Source: Paenibacillus sp. D2_2
Lineage (GTDB): Bacteria > Bacillota > Bacilli > Paenibacillales > Paenibacillaceae
Direction of reading: 5' to 3'
Assembly (NCBI RefSeq): GCF_031199965.1
Contig: NZ_CP133605.1
Coordinates: 1,210,501 to 1,274,500 of the forward strand
DNA: 64,000 bases
The position numbers and the translations under genes are program-made. The first letter of the stretch is position 1, and every line of letters begins with the position of its first letter. Shown here piece after piece: positions 18,910 to 29,200 of the stretch. The notes beneath the pieces are model-generated. The model was not told where the DNA came from. It did no database searches and was given only the letters and a program-made list of their open reading frames with translations.

Positions 18910-19348
18910 CTACCCTTCAATAAGCCCCAAATAGCGGTGTTGCTCACCGTCCAACTCAATGATGAGAACTGATGGGGTGAAGGTCTGAAAATCTCAGTCC
19001 CGACAGGCAACTTCGTAGACATGCCGTTCGTGAAGTTCTCCTGATCACGATATATAGCTGTAATCTCTCCTACTTTGCTCTGACCCTCGAACTTGAATTG
19101 CTGAACCCAATCCAATGTATCTGCATTTTCATAGATTAGATCCCCGAACATGAAGATATCAGCCTCAGGATTGAGGTTTAGCATCTCCTCACCAGTGGGA
19201 TTGTGAGTCGTACTCACCTGCACTTGGTTCTCACCAGAACCACCTCCAAGCACGGAACATGCCGTTAACATGCCCCCATCAGAATAATAGTCATCAAGCA
19301 GATGGCTAGTGTACAGTAACTCCCTTTCTTAACGAACGTTCTTCTCAT
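18910..19348 (-). pseudogene. small lipoprotein, two frameshifts
   Basis: Pieced together, this is a lipoprotein of about 145 residues. It starts at ATG 19348 (AGAGGAGAG upstream) with a signal sequence (LAICLMTIILMG) and the lipobox LTAC followed by a Gly/Ser linker. The mature part contains NLNPEADIFMFGDLIYENA and QQFKFEGQSKVGEITAIY and ends in LIIELDGEQHRYLGLIEG. Frames change at the C run 19273-19277 and near 18982; one added G (coding strand) and one added C restore the frame. The frame that stays open to 18567 is spurious beyond 18910. Function unknown. Confidence 0.65.
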
Positions 19349-19446
19349 AGCTCTCCTCTCTCGCATAAAGCGACTTCACCTCGAACATATAAGCTATATT
19401 CCTCATGACGAATGAATCACCTCGTATGTTGCATACACATGTAACT

Positions 19447-19458
19447 GAAAAGCTTTTC
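19447..19458. promoter_or_regulatory. candidate LacI-family operator (autoregulation)
   Basis: Perfect palindrome GAAAAGCTTTTC, 19 bases upstream of the LacI start. A near-identical site (GAAAAGCTTTGC) lies upstream of the transporter gene at 20583. Confidence 0.55.
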
Positions 19459-19476
19459 GGAAAGAGGTCGTGACCA

Positions 19477-20481
19477 TTGAAGCCTACAATTCATGATGTT
19501 GCCAGGAGGGCGGGGGTTTCGATCAGCACCGTATCCCGGGTGATGAATACGCCGCAAATGGTGGGGGAGGGTAAGCGGCTGCGTGTACTGGAGGCAATCG
19601 AGGCGTTGAAGTACCAGCCGAACGCTTTTGCCAGGGGATTAATCTACAAGAAGTCGTTCACTCTCGGCTTGCTTATTCCTGACATTGAGAGCATGTACTA
19701 TGCAGGGTTGATCCGCGGCATGCAGGATGCCTGCATTAAGCTTGGCTATAGCCTCATGATCTGTAACACGGACAGGAACAAGGAACGTCTGTTGGCATAC
19801 ATTGATACCTTTCATGAGAAGCAGGTTGACGGGATCGTCTTCGCTAGTGACGCCATGCTGCCGGAATATTATCGCAAATTAACAGACTGCAAAATCCCCA
19901 CAGTACTCGTCTCCACCCATTCAGAGGAATATAACCTTCCTTGCATCGAGATTGATGATGAAGCGGCGGCCTATGACGCCGTTAAATTTCTGATTGCACT
20001 GGGCCACCGGGATATCGGTATGATCGGTTTCAACCATGACAATTCCATATCCGGACCGCCAAGGTACAGCGGGTTCATTCGTGCGATAACGGAGTTCGGT
20101 CTTCCAGAAAATAAAAACAAAGTGAGCTACGCGTATTATCGCTTCAACCATGCTTATGCTGCGACTCACCATCTGCTTACAAGTTACCCTGAATTAACTG
20201 CGATCTTCTGCGTCTCCGATGAGTTCGCCATGGGGGCGATCTCCTATCTGAAGGATCGGGATATTCTCGTTCCCGGGCAGGTCTCCGTGATAGGGTTCGA
20301 TAATGTGCGAATGGCTGGTATGTTCATCCCCAAGCTAACGACAGTTGCACAACCAATCTATCAACTGGGCTATCGTGCGGCTGAGAAGCTACATGAGTTG
20401 ATTTCGACTGGAAGAGTACAGCTTCGTAGGGAGGTTCTAGAGCATCAACTGATGATCCGCGAATCTACGCGGGAGAGGTAG
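19477..20481 (+). CDS. LacI family transcriptional regulator
   Basis: 334 residues. The N-terminal LacI helix-turn-helix is complete (TIHDVARRAGVSISTVSRVMN), with the hinge region after LKYQPNAFARGL. The periplasmic-binding-protein-like effector domain includes LGLLIPDIESMYYAGLIRG, VDGIVFAS, CVSDEFAMGAI and VSVIGFDN. The start is TTG 19477 with AAAGAGGT upstream. It is immediately followed by the Agl-type sugar importer, and the same palindrome stands before both, so it very likely represses the importer until an alpha-glucoside is present. Confidence 0.9.
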   Translation: MKPTIHDVARRAGVSISTVSRVMNTPQMVGEGKRLRVLEAIEALKYQPNAFARGLIYKKSFTLGLLIPDIESMYYAGLIRGMQDACIKLGYSLMICNTDRNKERLLAYIDTFHEKQVDGIVFASDAMLPEYYRKLTDCKIPTVLVSTHSEEYNLPCIEIDDEAAAYDAVKFLIALGHRDIGMIGFNHDNSISGPPRYSGFIRAITEFGLPENKNKVSYAYYRFNHAYAATHHLLTSYPELTAIFCVSDEFAMGAISYLKDRDILVPGQVSVIGFDNVRMAGMFIPKLTTVAQPIYQLGYRAAEKLHELISTGRVQLRREVLEHQLMIRESTRER

Positions 20482-20582
20482 TGAGGCAGGATCGTTTTAT
20501 TCCCATGTTCAGGCATATAACTGGTTAATAGGGCATACAAAGATGAATAAACCAATCGATATGAATTTTTCTGGTTATTTCT

Positions 20583-20594
20583 GAAAAGCTTTGC
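20583..20594. promoter_or_regulatory. candidate LacI-family operator (transporter)
   Basis: GAAAAGCTTTGC, one base off the palindrome at 19447, located about 70 bases before the substrate-binding protein gene. Confidence 0.5.
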
Positions 20595-20662
20595 AAGGGG
20601 GTGATCCGTGCAGCCTTAGGCTGACAATCAGTTATCTCGATGCTTAATTACGGTTAGAGGGG

Positions 20663-22121
20663 ATGTATGAAAATATGAGTAGAGCTCTTACACAGAAAGT
20701 CTCGCTATTGCTGATCTTATGTCTTTCCTTTGCGATGCTGCTGAGTGCTTGCGGGGAAGCAGTAATACGGGGAAGGAGGCAGACCAGAAAGGAAGCAATC
20801 AGCAGAGTGACGGGAATCAGGGGAAATCGACCGACAATACGAATGCGAATACGAATAGCGATAAAGGTTCAGGTACGGAAGGTTCACCACTCGAACTGGC
20901 TCTGCAGGGTAAGTATAAGGGTACCAAAGTAACGATGATGGGGCCTTTCGTCGACGCTGACCAGGTCAAATTCGAGAACGCCGTTAAGGATTTCGAGGAG
21001 AAAACAGGAATCGATATTCAATATGAAGGCACCAAGGAATTCGAGGCGACGATTAATATCCGTGTTGATGGCGGGAATGCACCCGATATTGCTGACTTCC
21101 CGCAGCCAGGTCTACTCGCTGCTATTGCTAAGACAGGTAAGGTTATTGATTTGAATCAGGTTCTAGATACCAATAAATTGAAATCAAACTACAATCAGAG
21201 CTGGATTGATATGGCGACCATGCCAAGTAAAGACGGCAACAACATTATGGCTGGGGTGTGGAACCGCAGTAATGTGAAGAGTCTGGTCTGGTATCCGAAG
21301 AAGCAATTCGAGGAGGCCGGATATAAAATTCCAGAGACCTGGGATGAGCTGATGGCGTTAACGGAGCAGATCGCGAAGGATGGCGACACGCCATGGACGA
21401 TCGGGATTGAGAGCGGAGCAGCGACAGGCTGGCCAGCGACAGACTGGGTCGAGGATATTATGCTGCGCACGACTACTCCAGAGAATTACGATAAGTGGGT
21501 AAAGGGTGAGCTGCCGTTCACCTCGCCGGAAGTGAAGCATGCGGTGGAACTCATGTCGCAAATCTGGATGAATAAGGATTATGTATACGGTGGCACAAAA
21601 TCAATCGTTACGACCTCATTCGGCGATGCCACTGCGCCGATGTTCGAGAACCCGCCGAAGGCATGGCTGCACCGACAGGCAAACTTCATCACGAGCTTCT
21701 TCCCAGAGACGGCCAAAATTGATGAGGATGTAGCCTGGTTCTATTTCCCACCAATCGATGAGAAATACGGTAAGCCGGTGCTGGTAGCAGGGATATTTAT
21801 TCGATGTTCAACGACCGTCCAGAGGTTCGCGCTGTTATGGAATTCTTCTCGACAGGCGAATCGATCAAGACTTGGGTACAGTCCGGCGGCGTCATCGCTC
21901 CGATGAATGATGCATCGCTCGATTGGTATACGACGGAATCCGATCGCCGTATGGCTAAGCTCGTTCAAGACGCTTCTACGCTGCGCTTTGACGGCTCCGA
22001 TTTGATGCCTGGACGCGTTGGGGCGGGCACGTTCTGGAAAGGAATGACCGACTATGTCAGCGGTGCGGCGAATCTGGATGATGCTTTGAAGCAGATCCAG
22101 GCAGGCTGGGACAACAAATAA
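20663..22121 (+). pseudogene. alpha-glucoside ABC transporter substrate-binding lipoprotein (AglE-like), two frameshifts
   Basis: A lipoprotein of about 486 residues. It has a signal sequence with lipobox LLSAC, a Gly/Asn/Thr-rich linker, and a family-1 solute-binding domain (VTMMGPFVDADQVKFENAV, GIDIQYEGTKEFEATI, NAPDIADFPQPG). Frames break at GGGG 20753-20756 and GGG 21790-21792. One G added at each gives SACGGSSNTG and VAGDIYSMFND, as the family expects. The overall sequence and the two permeases that follow resemble the AglEFG alpha-glucoside system. Repeat copy 3 begins directly after the stop codon. Confidence 0.82.
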
Positions 22122-22272
22122 TCCGCTTTTGATCACGAAGTGAATCAGGAAGTAACTCGGCATCGAATCTTGAATTCAGCCGGGACCTCCGGTGCTCACG
22201 TACCAACTACGTACGCTCCGCTCCTCAGTCCCTAGCTTTATCCAACCTTCTCGGTGCTGAAAACCGGATTAA
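22122..22272 (-). repeat. MITE-like interspersed repeat, copy 3
   Basis: Same element in the opposite orientation and without the perfect terminal repeats of copies 1 and 2. It starts at the base after the TAA of the binding-protein gene and ends about 35 bases before the permease start, so it lies inside the transporter operon. Confidence 0.8.
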
Positions 22273-22307
22273 AATACGTGCAAATAGTATAAAAAGGAGG
22301 CGGCCGT

Positions 22308-23388
22308 ATGCGGGCAGTGAACAAATCCAAAATCAGCTTAGGGGCGGTTCTGCTATCGCTTCTTGTGCTGGTGTTGAACATAGCAGGTCATGGGGCAATC
22401 TTTATCTTTTTTCGTCATTCCGCACTAAATCCGCTTATTACGGCCGTTCTTGCAGTCTTATGGGGAGTGCTGGGTGTTTATTTCCTCTACTATTCGTTTA
22501 ACTTGGCGGTGGAGAAGTATCCCGATCATCTTCGCAGCAAAATATTACCCTACATCTTTATCGGCCCCGCGGCTATACTACTCGGCTGGCTGTTGATTGT
22601 TCCGGCGCTACGTACCTTCTACTTAAGTTTCTTCAACGCCTCCTCTGATAAATTCGTGGGTTTCGGGAACTATGCGGCCATTTTTAGCGACAGACTGATG
22701 GGTGTCGCGCTGCGCAACAATCTGCTCTGGGTATTCATCGGCACGTTGGCTTGTGTATCGCTGGGATTGCTCATCGCCATATTGGCGGATCGAAGCAGTT
22801 ATGAGCGAATCGCCAAAGCGATCATCTTCATGCCGATGGCTATCTCTTTCGTCGCCGCCGGGTCATTTGGAAGTTTATCTACTATTATCAACCGGGCGAT
22901 CAGCAGATTGGTCTGCTTAATGCGATTGTCATCTTCTTCGGCGGTGAGCCACAGGCGTGGACGAGTATGATCCAGCCCTGGAACAATCTATTCTTGATCG
23001 TGATCCTGATCTGGATGCAGACCGGGTTCGCCATGGTGATCTTCTCGGCGGCGATCAAGGGTGTTCCTGATGATATCCTTGAGGCGGCTCGCGTCGATGG
23101 CGCCGGTGAGATCCGAATATTCCGCCGGATTATTATTCCGTATATTTCAGCGACCATTTTGACGGTGACGACGACGATTGTCGTATTTACGCTCAAAATA
23201 TTCGATGTCGTCATGGTTATGACCGGAGGACAGTATGATACCGAGGTGGTGGCTACACAGTTTTACCGCCAATTCTTCATGTACCGCAATTTCGGGTACG
23301 GATCGACGCTGGCCATCGTCCTATTAATTGCGATTATTCCTGTCATTGTTATTAATCTACGTCAATTTCGCAGACAGGGGGATGGTAA
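22308..23388 (+). pseudogene. sugar ABC transporter permease (AglF-like), frameshifted
   Basis: A permease of about 360 residues with six or seven membrane helices (IFIGPAAILLGWLLIVPALRT, LACVSLGLLIAILAD). The permease EAA loop reads EAARVDGAGEIRIFRRIIIP. ATG 22308 has AAGGAGG upstream. One G missing from the GGG at 22860-22862 breaks the frame; adding it gives AAGVIWKFIYYYQPGDQQ. As given, the second frame runs to 23431 and overlaps the next gene. One more G in the run 23377-23381 would create a TAA ending at 23388, exactly before the AglG-like ATG, which I think is the true end. Confidence 0.82.
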
Positions 23389-24480
23389 ATGGCTGCGAAT
23401 CGCAAGCGAAGAGGCAGCAAAGCTGTCGTAAATATTGTACTCGGTATAATCTGTCTAATCTGGCTTATTCCTACATTGGGTCTATTCATTTCTTCCTTCC
23501 GTCCAGCGGCGGATATATTGCAGAGTGGATGGTGGAAGGTATTTCCTCATCAAGGCTGGCAGACGAAGGATACGCTCACTCTATCGAAAGATACGGACCT
23601 GCGAGATCCGATTCAGGTGGAAGGTGAGACCTTCAGCGACGACCAGTTGAAGGCGGGCGTTGTCGTTGACGGCAAGCGGCTACAATGGGAAAATCGCCGG
23701 GCGAGAACATTGAATGTGCAGGAGCGCGATTGGGAGGCGCTGCCGAAGTTCACACTGGACAATTACAAGAATGTGTTGTCCGGCAAGGAATATAAGCTCA
23801 AGCAGGCGGATGGCAGCGAGACAATTCAGAAGGGAACTGGTCTGTCTCAAGCCTTCTGGAATACATTGACGATTGCTGTTCCAGCGACAGTGATCCCTGT
23901 GTTGATCGCTTCTTTTGCCGCATATGCCTTCGCCTGGCTGAGATTTCCCGGTAGGAAGACACTGTTCGTTACCATTATTGCTCTGCTTGTGATCCCACTG
24001 CAGGTTGCATTGATCCCTGTGCTGAAGGACTACACGTCGCTCGGCCTGAACGGGAGCTATTTGGGAATCTGGCTCGCCCATACGGCATTCGGTCTGCCGC
24101 TCGTGACTTATTTTATGTACAATTTTATTAGTCAACTGCCACGGGATTTGTTCGAATCGGCTTTTATCGATGGGGCTAGTCATTTTACGATCTTTAGTCG
24201 TTTGATTCTTCCACTATCGGTGCCGGCGCTGGCTTCGATCGGAATCTTCCAATTCCTATGGGTATGGAATGACTATCTCGTCTCGCTTATCTTCATCGGC
24301 AATCAGCCAAGTGTACAGGTAATGTCCATGAAGATCGCCGATCTGGTCGGCTCCCGCGGCAGCGATTGGCATCTCTTAACCTCGGCTGCCTTCATCTCCA
24401 TGCTGATGCCGCTCACCATTTTCTTCTTGCTGCAGAAGTATTTCGTCAGGGGCTTGATGGGTGGCTCGGTCAAAGGTTAA
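23389..24480 (+). CDS. sugar ABC transporter permease (AglG-like)
   Basis: A 363-residue inner-membrane permease. The first helix (IVLGIICLIWLIPTLGLFISSF) is followed by a long extracytoplasmic insertion of about 100 residues (to FTLDNYKNVL), which is characteristic of AglG-type subunits, and then five helices. The EAA motif is FESAFIDGASHFTIFSRLILP. With the AglF-like subunit it forms the channel for an alpha-glucoside such as trehalose, maltose or a nigero-oligosaccharide. No ATPase gene is present, so a shared MsmX-type ATPase encoded elsewhere is expected. A terminator follows. Confidence 0.88.
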   Translation: MAANRKRRGSKAVVNIVLGIICLIWLIPTLGLFISSFRPAADILQSGWWKVFPHQGWQTKDTLTLSKDTDLRDPIQVEGETFSDDQLKAGVVVDGKRLQWENRRARTLNVQERDWEALPKFTLDNYKNVLSGKEYKLKQADGSETIQKGTGLSQAFWNTLTIAVPATVIPVLIASFAAYAFAWLRFPGRKTLFVTIIALLVIPLQVALIPVLKDYTSLGLNGSYLGIWLAHTAFGLPLVTYFMYNFISQLPRDLFESAFIDGASHFTIFSRLILPLSVPALASIGIFQFLWVWNDYLVSLIFIGNQPSVQVMSMKIADLVGSRGSDWHLLTSAAFISMLMPLTIFFLLQKYFVRGLMGGSVKG

Positions 24481-24523
24481 ACATAATTATGGACGAAAAT
24501 AATATTGCATATAATGCGATAAG

Positions 24524-24558
24524 AGCTGTTCCGTATAAATACGGGGCGGCTTTTTTGC
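24524..24558 (+). terminator. Rho-independent terminator
   Basis: AGCTGTTCCGTA (24524-24535) pairs, with G-T pairs, with TACGGGGCGGCT (24540-24551), followed by TTTTT. It ends the transporter operon. Confidence 0.8.
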
Positions 24559-24593
24559 TTCTAAAGGTTGATAATACGGTCTTATTTCAACGC

Positions 24594-24644
24594 TTGACAG
24601 AGCACCACTCTGTAAAGCAGAATATTAACAGAGCGATACTCTGT
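24594..24644 (+). promoter_or_regulatory. two TetR-type operators over a -35 box
   Basis: Two copies of ACAGAG-N5-CTCTGT at 24597-24613 and 24628-24644, 31 bases apart (about three helical turns). The first overlaps a TTGACA -35 hexamer at 24594-24599. They lie 15 to 62 bases upstream of the TetR start. Confidence 0.75.
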
Positions 24645-24658
24645 TAGGAGAGTGTTAT

Positions 24659-25273
24659 ATGGCTAGGGTTGTTAAGAAGCCGGAAGTGAGAAAAGAAGAA
24701 TTACTGGATATTGCAATCAAGCTGTTTATGGAGAAGGGCTACATCAATACTTCGGTCAAAGATATTTACACACAGGCCAACGGTTCGTTTGGTATGTTCT
24801 ATCACCACTTTGCTTCGAAGGAAGAAATATTTGAAGCCACTATGGCCAAGTATACTGATCTGTTCGTGTCCGGCATTTCTGAGATTTTACAAGATAAGAG
24901 GATTCCCTACCCGGAGCGATACAAGCGTGTTCTTATTCATTGGATGGGATTAATGAACGGTCGCGACAAAGTGCGGGGGACCAGGCATGATGTTGAGGTG
25001 TTCCGAACAATGTCCGGCAAAATGCTGAGCGGTGCTATTGAGCCAGTGAGGAGTTATTTGGACGAGGGAATCGAGCAGGGATTTATAAAGACAGATGATA
25101 GCCATAGCTCTGCTATATTTATAGTTTATGGAACTTTCGGATTGCTGAATGAAGAGAGAAGCCGCATCGGCAGTAATGATAACGCCCTACAAATTTTTGC
25201 TGAGGTATCCAAACGAATAGCGGCGATGCTAGATGCTGGTGAGAATATTTTTAATTTTGCAGAGGAGGGATAG
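24659..25273 (+). CDS. TetR/AcrR family transcriptional regulator
   Basis: 204 residues. The N-terminal DNA-binding domain is typical (KEELLDIAIKLFMEKGYINTSVKDIYTQANGS... then MFYHHFASKEEIFEA), followed by a helical ligand-binding domain. ATG 24659 has TAGGAGAG upstream. The gene ends one base before the Lgt GTG start, so the two are tightly coupled. The paired palindromes in the promoter make autorepression, and hence control of Lgt, the likely role. Confidence 0.9.
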   Translation: MARVVKKPEVRKEELLDIAIKLFMEKGYINTSVKDIYTQANGSFGMFYHHFASKEEIFEATMAKYTDLFVSGISEILQDKRIPYPERYKRVLIHWMGLMNGRDKVRGTRHDVEVFRTMSGKMLSGAIEPVRSYLDEGIEQGFIKTDDSHSSAIFIVYGTFGLLNEERSRIGSNDNALQIFAEVSKRIAAMLDAGENIFNFAEEG

Positions 25274-25274
25274 C

Positions 25275-26038
25275 GTGTACAATGATTTATTTTCAATAGG
25301 ACCCTTTACGGTTCATGGATACGGAGTGATGATCGCCATTGGTGTCCTGGCTGCTTACATGGTTATGATGAAGCGAGCCAAGCGGCTCAATATCGATAGT
25401 AGTCATATTGATTCGCTAACAGTTTGGGCTCTAGTAGGCGGGGCAATAGGCGCCAAGGGTTTGTTTTGGCTCACTCAGATGGAGAATATTTTGCAAAATC
25501 CTAGCTTCTTGCTGCTGACGATCACAGACGGTTTTGTGGTATACGGAGGGATTATAGGCGGCGTGTTAGCCGGATATCTCTATTGTCGAAAGAAGCAGAT
25601 AGGGTTCTTGAAGTATTTTGATTTGATTATCCCGTCTGTAGCGCTGGCACAAGGCTTTGGTCGAATTGGTTGCTTTATGGCGGGCTGCTGTTACGGTAGT
25701 GAGACAGATAGTGCATTTGGAGTGGTGTTTCCATCTTCCTCGCTTGCCCCAGGTGGCGTACGGCTGATCCCCACACAGTTAATTTCAAGCGGCTTGGATT
25801 TCCTTCTGTTTGCGGTACTGATTCTCTATGCGAAGCGGAAAAAACCGACGGTCAGGTAGCAGCACTTTATTTGATCTTATATAGCGGAGGCAGATTCATA
25901 CTTGAGTTTTTCAGAGGGGATATCATACGTGGAAGTGTCGGTGTTCTATCGACCTCGCAATTTATAGCCATTTTCCTGTTTGTAATAGGATGTGGAATGT
26001 TCATAGCAAGGCAATACAAAGCCGCTATACTGCGATAA
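25275..26038 (+). pseudogene. lgt: prolipoprotein diacylglyceryl transferase (Lgt), one frameshift
   Basis: A polytopic membrane enzyme that transfers diacylglycerol from phosphatidylglycerol to the lipobox cysteine of prolipoproteins. Family marks are FTVHGYGVMIAIGVLAAY, DGFVVYGGIIGGVLAGY and the Lgt signature GRIGCFMAGCCYG. After the break the C-terminal FRGDIIRG segment with the conserved Arg appears. The start is GTG 25275 with GAGGAGGGA upstream. The frame breaks at the six-A run 25839-25844; one more A yields RKKTDGQVAALYLILYSGGRFILEFF through to TAA 26036. It is operonic with a TetR regulator, suggesting a second, inducible Lgt. The usual neighbours of housekeeping lgt are absent. Confidence 0.85.
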
Positions 26039-26057
26039 GCAGTGATATAGCGGCTTT
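26018..26057 (+). terminator. Rho-independent terminator
   Basis: AAAGCCGCTATA and TATAGCGGCTTT arms overlap the last codons and stop of Lgt. Confidence 0.75.
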
Positions 26058-26220
26058 GCTGCGTAGTATTCTTCTTTCATCTATCTGATCAATTGTCTTC
26101 TGACTATCCCCCGGATTTCTAACCAATGCCATAATCACAGTTGTATTTTTCTGTCCAGAAAATGATGTCAGGGCAGTTGCGTAAAAATACACCTTTTTCC
26201 AATACAAACACACATCAGAA

Positions 26221-26234
26221 TGTAAGCGCTGTTA
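26221..26234. promoter_or_regulatory. candidate cre (CcpA) site
   Basis: TGTAAGCGCTGTTA matches most of the catabolite-response consensus TGWAARCGYTWWCA, including the central CG. It lies about 50 bases before the glucanase start, which fits carbon catabolite repression of an extracellular glycosidase. Confidence 0.4.
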
Positions 26235-26281
26235 TTCTATGATGAGAGGGAAGTCCCAATTTGAATAAGGGGGTTGCCACA

Positions 26282-29200
26282 ATGAGACGATTGAAGCCGA
26301 TCTTGGCCGCGCTGATGTCCTTGCTGCTGATTATTTCGGCTTTTCCGGCATTTACCGGTCAGGCGAAGGCCGCAGCGGAAGGAAGTGGGGCCGCGGACAT
26401 TCCCTCCGGTAAAGTCATGATCAAGAACAAATGGAAGAGCAATTATTTGTACGAAGCTTCGGACGGTACAGTCAGATATGGTATGACGAATCCAGCAGAC
26501 GAGTCGGCGCAGTGGGTCGTAGCTACGGATCGCGGACAGTCCTTGATTAAGAATGTGAAGACAGGACATTACATCACCGTGGCCAAGACGACGCAGCGCT
26601 ATCAAGCGTTGACGACGAATGAGACGGCGGATTCGAACGCGGAGAAGTGGATCATCGACAAGTCGAATCGGGCTGGGTATATGGTTGTCCGCAGTGCCAC
26701 AGTGTCGGAGGGCAATCTGGTTATTCACGAGGAGGACCAGATGGGCTTCGCGGAAGCAAGCTCGGATATCAACATTACTTTTGAGAGTCCGCAGTGGGCG
26801 TTCATCGCGGTAGAGGGCACCCCAATCCGCATTGAGAGTTATATGCATCCAGGTAGTGTCATCTATGAGGAAGATGGGCTGGTCAAGCATGGCGTAAGGC
26901 CTGCAGATGATCTGATGTCTCATTGGTATATAGAGAGCAGCGACGGGGATCAGATCACGATCCGCAATCGAGCCACCGGGCATCTCATTGCCCAGAATGA
27001 GACGACCTGGGCAGGAATATTCGCTATAGACGAAGATCCAGCACAGCCTGGGCTCAGCCGATGGAAGCAGGAGAATGCGGTTAATCAGCCAGGGTATGTT
27101 GTGTTCGAAAATGCAGGGCTACCGGGGAATTGGATGAACCCGCAATTTCCGGACGATAACAATGTGCGTTCGAACGATTGGGCCGGAGGCCCTGACGGTG
27201 TTAACGCCTTATGGAGAGTCGTTCCAGCATCAGACCTACCGTCTGTCAGAATAGCGGCATATACCGATGCAATGGTCCCGACAGACTTCCTGTACGAGGA
27301 CGGAGGAGAAGTTCGTTATGGTGCGATAGATTCGGCTTCAAGCTCGGACCCGCGCTATTTGTGGATTGTAGAGGACTATGATCTGAGCAAACGAATCCGC
27401 AATGCAGCAAGCAACCGCTATTTGAACATCGATGGGAACCAGTTGTCTACTGGAGAAGCCAGTGTGACTAACGCGAACTATGAATGGTCGTTCACACCTT
27501 CCGATAGTTATGACGACTACAATACGATCCGTAATGTCGGACGTCCTGAGCTTTATATTTCCACTGGATCAGGTGGAAGTATGACAGTAACGGCAGACGC
27601 GGACGGTCTCGGCTCGCAATGGGAACTTGTGGACCCTGCGCTGGTTCTGGACGGATCGGATCAATATATTCGCATTCAGAATGTTTGGCAGCCTTTTTAT
27701 ATATACGAGAATGCGGATGGCACAATCAAATATGGAAATTTACGCACAGATGATCAGCGTGACCAGTGGCTAGTGGTCAAGCATGATGGTCGCAAGCTCC
27801 TGAAGAACCGGGAGACGGGCCATTACATGAATATCGCTGACATGCCTGACGGGCATATCCAGGCGACGCCGCTAAGCGACTTGTCTAATGTCGATGAGAC
27901 CTATATTTGGAGTGGAAAAAATATCGGCGGAGGCACGTATCTACTTAGTAATGTTACGGATAAAGTGCCTGGCGAGCCTTTTACCAAGTTTATATCGATC
28001 CAGAATTTGAGCAAATACGCCGAATACAGCGTCATTAATCCGAATTGGGGCAGTCCGCAGTGGAAGTTCCTCCCTGTAGGGAGAAGCACAATCAACTGTA
28101 TCGCTTCCGAATTCCGGGAACTGAGGGCCAATATTTGCAGGATGTGTGGACGGCGGATTCGGTGACCGAGGTGACTTACGGGCCAGCGGATGATGAATAT
28201 TCTATATGGTTCCTGGATGAGAAGAATGGTGCGAACGGTCCGGTGATGATGAAGAATATGGGCAGCGGCCGTTACCTGTCTATTCAGAATTTAGCGGATG
28301 CGCAAGTTGAGAGTCAGGATGAACCGGAGCTGACCGTAGAGGCCAGATCAGAAGTTTACGATACATGGGGCAGCATCAAATGGAAAATAGAGCAGCGGGA
28401 TCAGGATGAAGTAAATATTAGGAGCGGTTGGACAGGGCATTATCTATACGCCACGCTAAATGAACAAGGTAAACCTGTCTTTAAAGTAAGCAGAGCCGAA
28501 GGAGCGGCGGACCGCGCGGAGTCTATTTTCATTGCCGAACCAGCACAAATCGCCGAGAAACCTTTGCCAGATGGACCTGTACGGATCAAGAGTGTAACGA
28601 ATCATTCCTATTTGTATGAGAACAGTTCTGGTGTTGTATTATATGGCGATCTAGCTGCAGATAATGGTTATTCGCATTGGGTGATTGAGCAATCTGCCGA
28701 TGGACGGCAGCGCGTTCAGAACCGGGCTACAGGTCATTATCTGACGCTGAACGAGGATTATCCTTTTGTAGAGAGCAAGGAACTGTCTTCTGGGGATAGC
28801 GCCTCATCCTCTTGGGCGGTAAATCGCGTCGCAGGTGGGGATCAAGTTCTGATTCGCAGTCAGTATGGGGATTACGACGATGAGTTCATTCACGTCCAGA
28901 ACAATACGGGGTATGCCGAACGAGGTCTATACCCTGACTCCTGGGGATCGGTGCAATGGGAGCTGGAGTCAGCGCCACCGCAGTTCAATACGCCTAATAT
29001 GGACGAAGAGCGCAATCTGAGTACAGCTACACCTGTACAGAATGATACGAATGTCGTACGGATTGCACCACAAGGGGCTGGCGGCAAGGTGCTTGCAGAA
29101 CAAAGCGGGACAATTAAGCTGGTCAGCGGTGATGATGCGAGTGCAGTTTCCAAATGGATTTTGCAGGATTTTAATGGCCGGCATCTGATCAAGAACACGA

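Noticed and set aside
20663..22121. Programmed frameshifting in the transporter and other genes
   Set aside because: Breaks occur in unrelated genes at ordinary GG to GGGG runs without slippery heptamers or stimulatory structures; indel noise explains them better.
26237..26983. 248-residue - strand frame opposite the glucanase start
   Set aside because: Arg/His/Cys-rich shadow of a clear coding frame; it covers the signal peptide and first trefoil repeat on the other strand.
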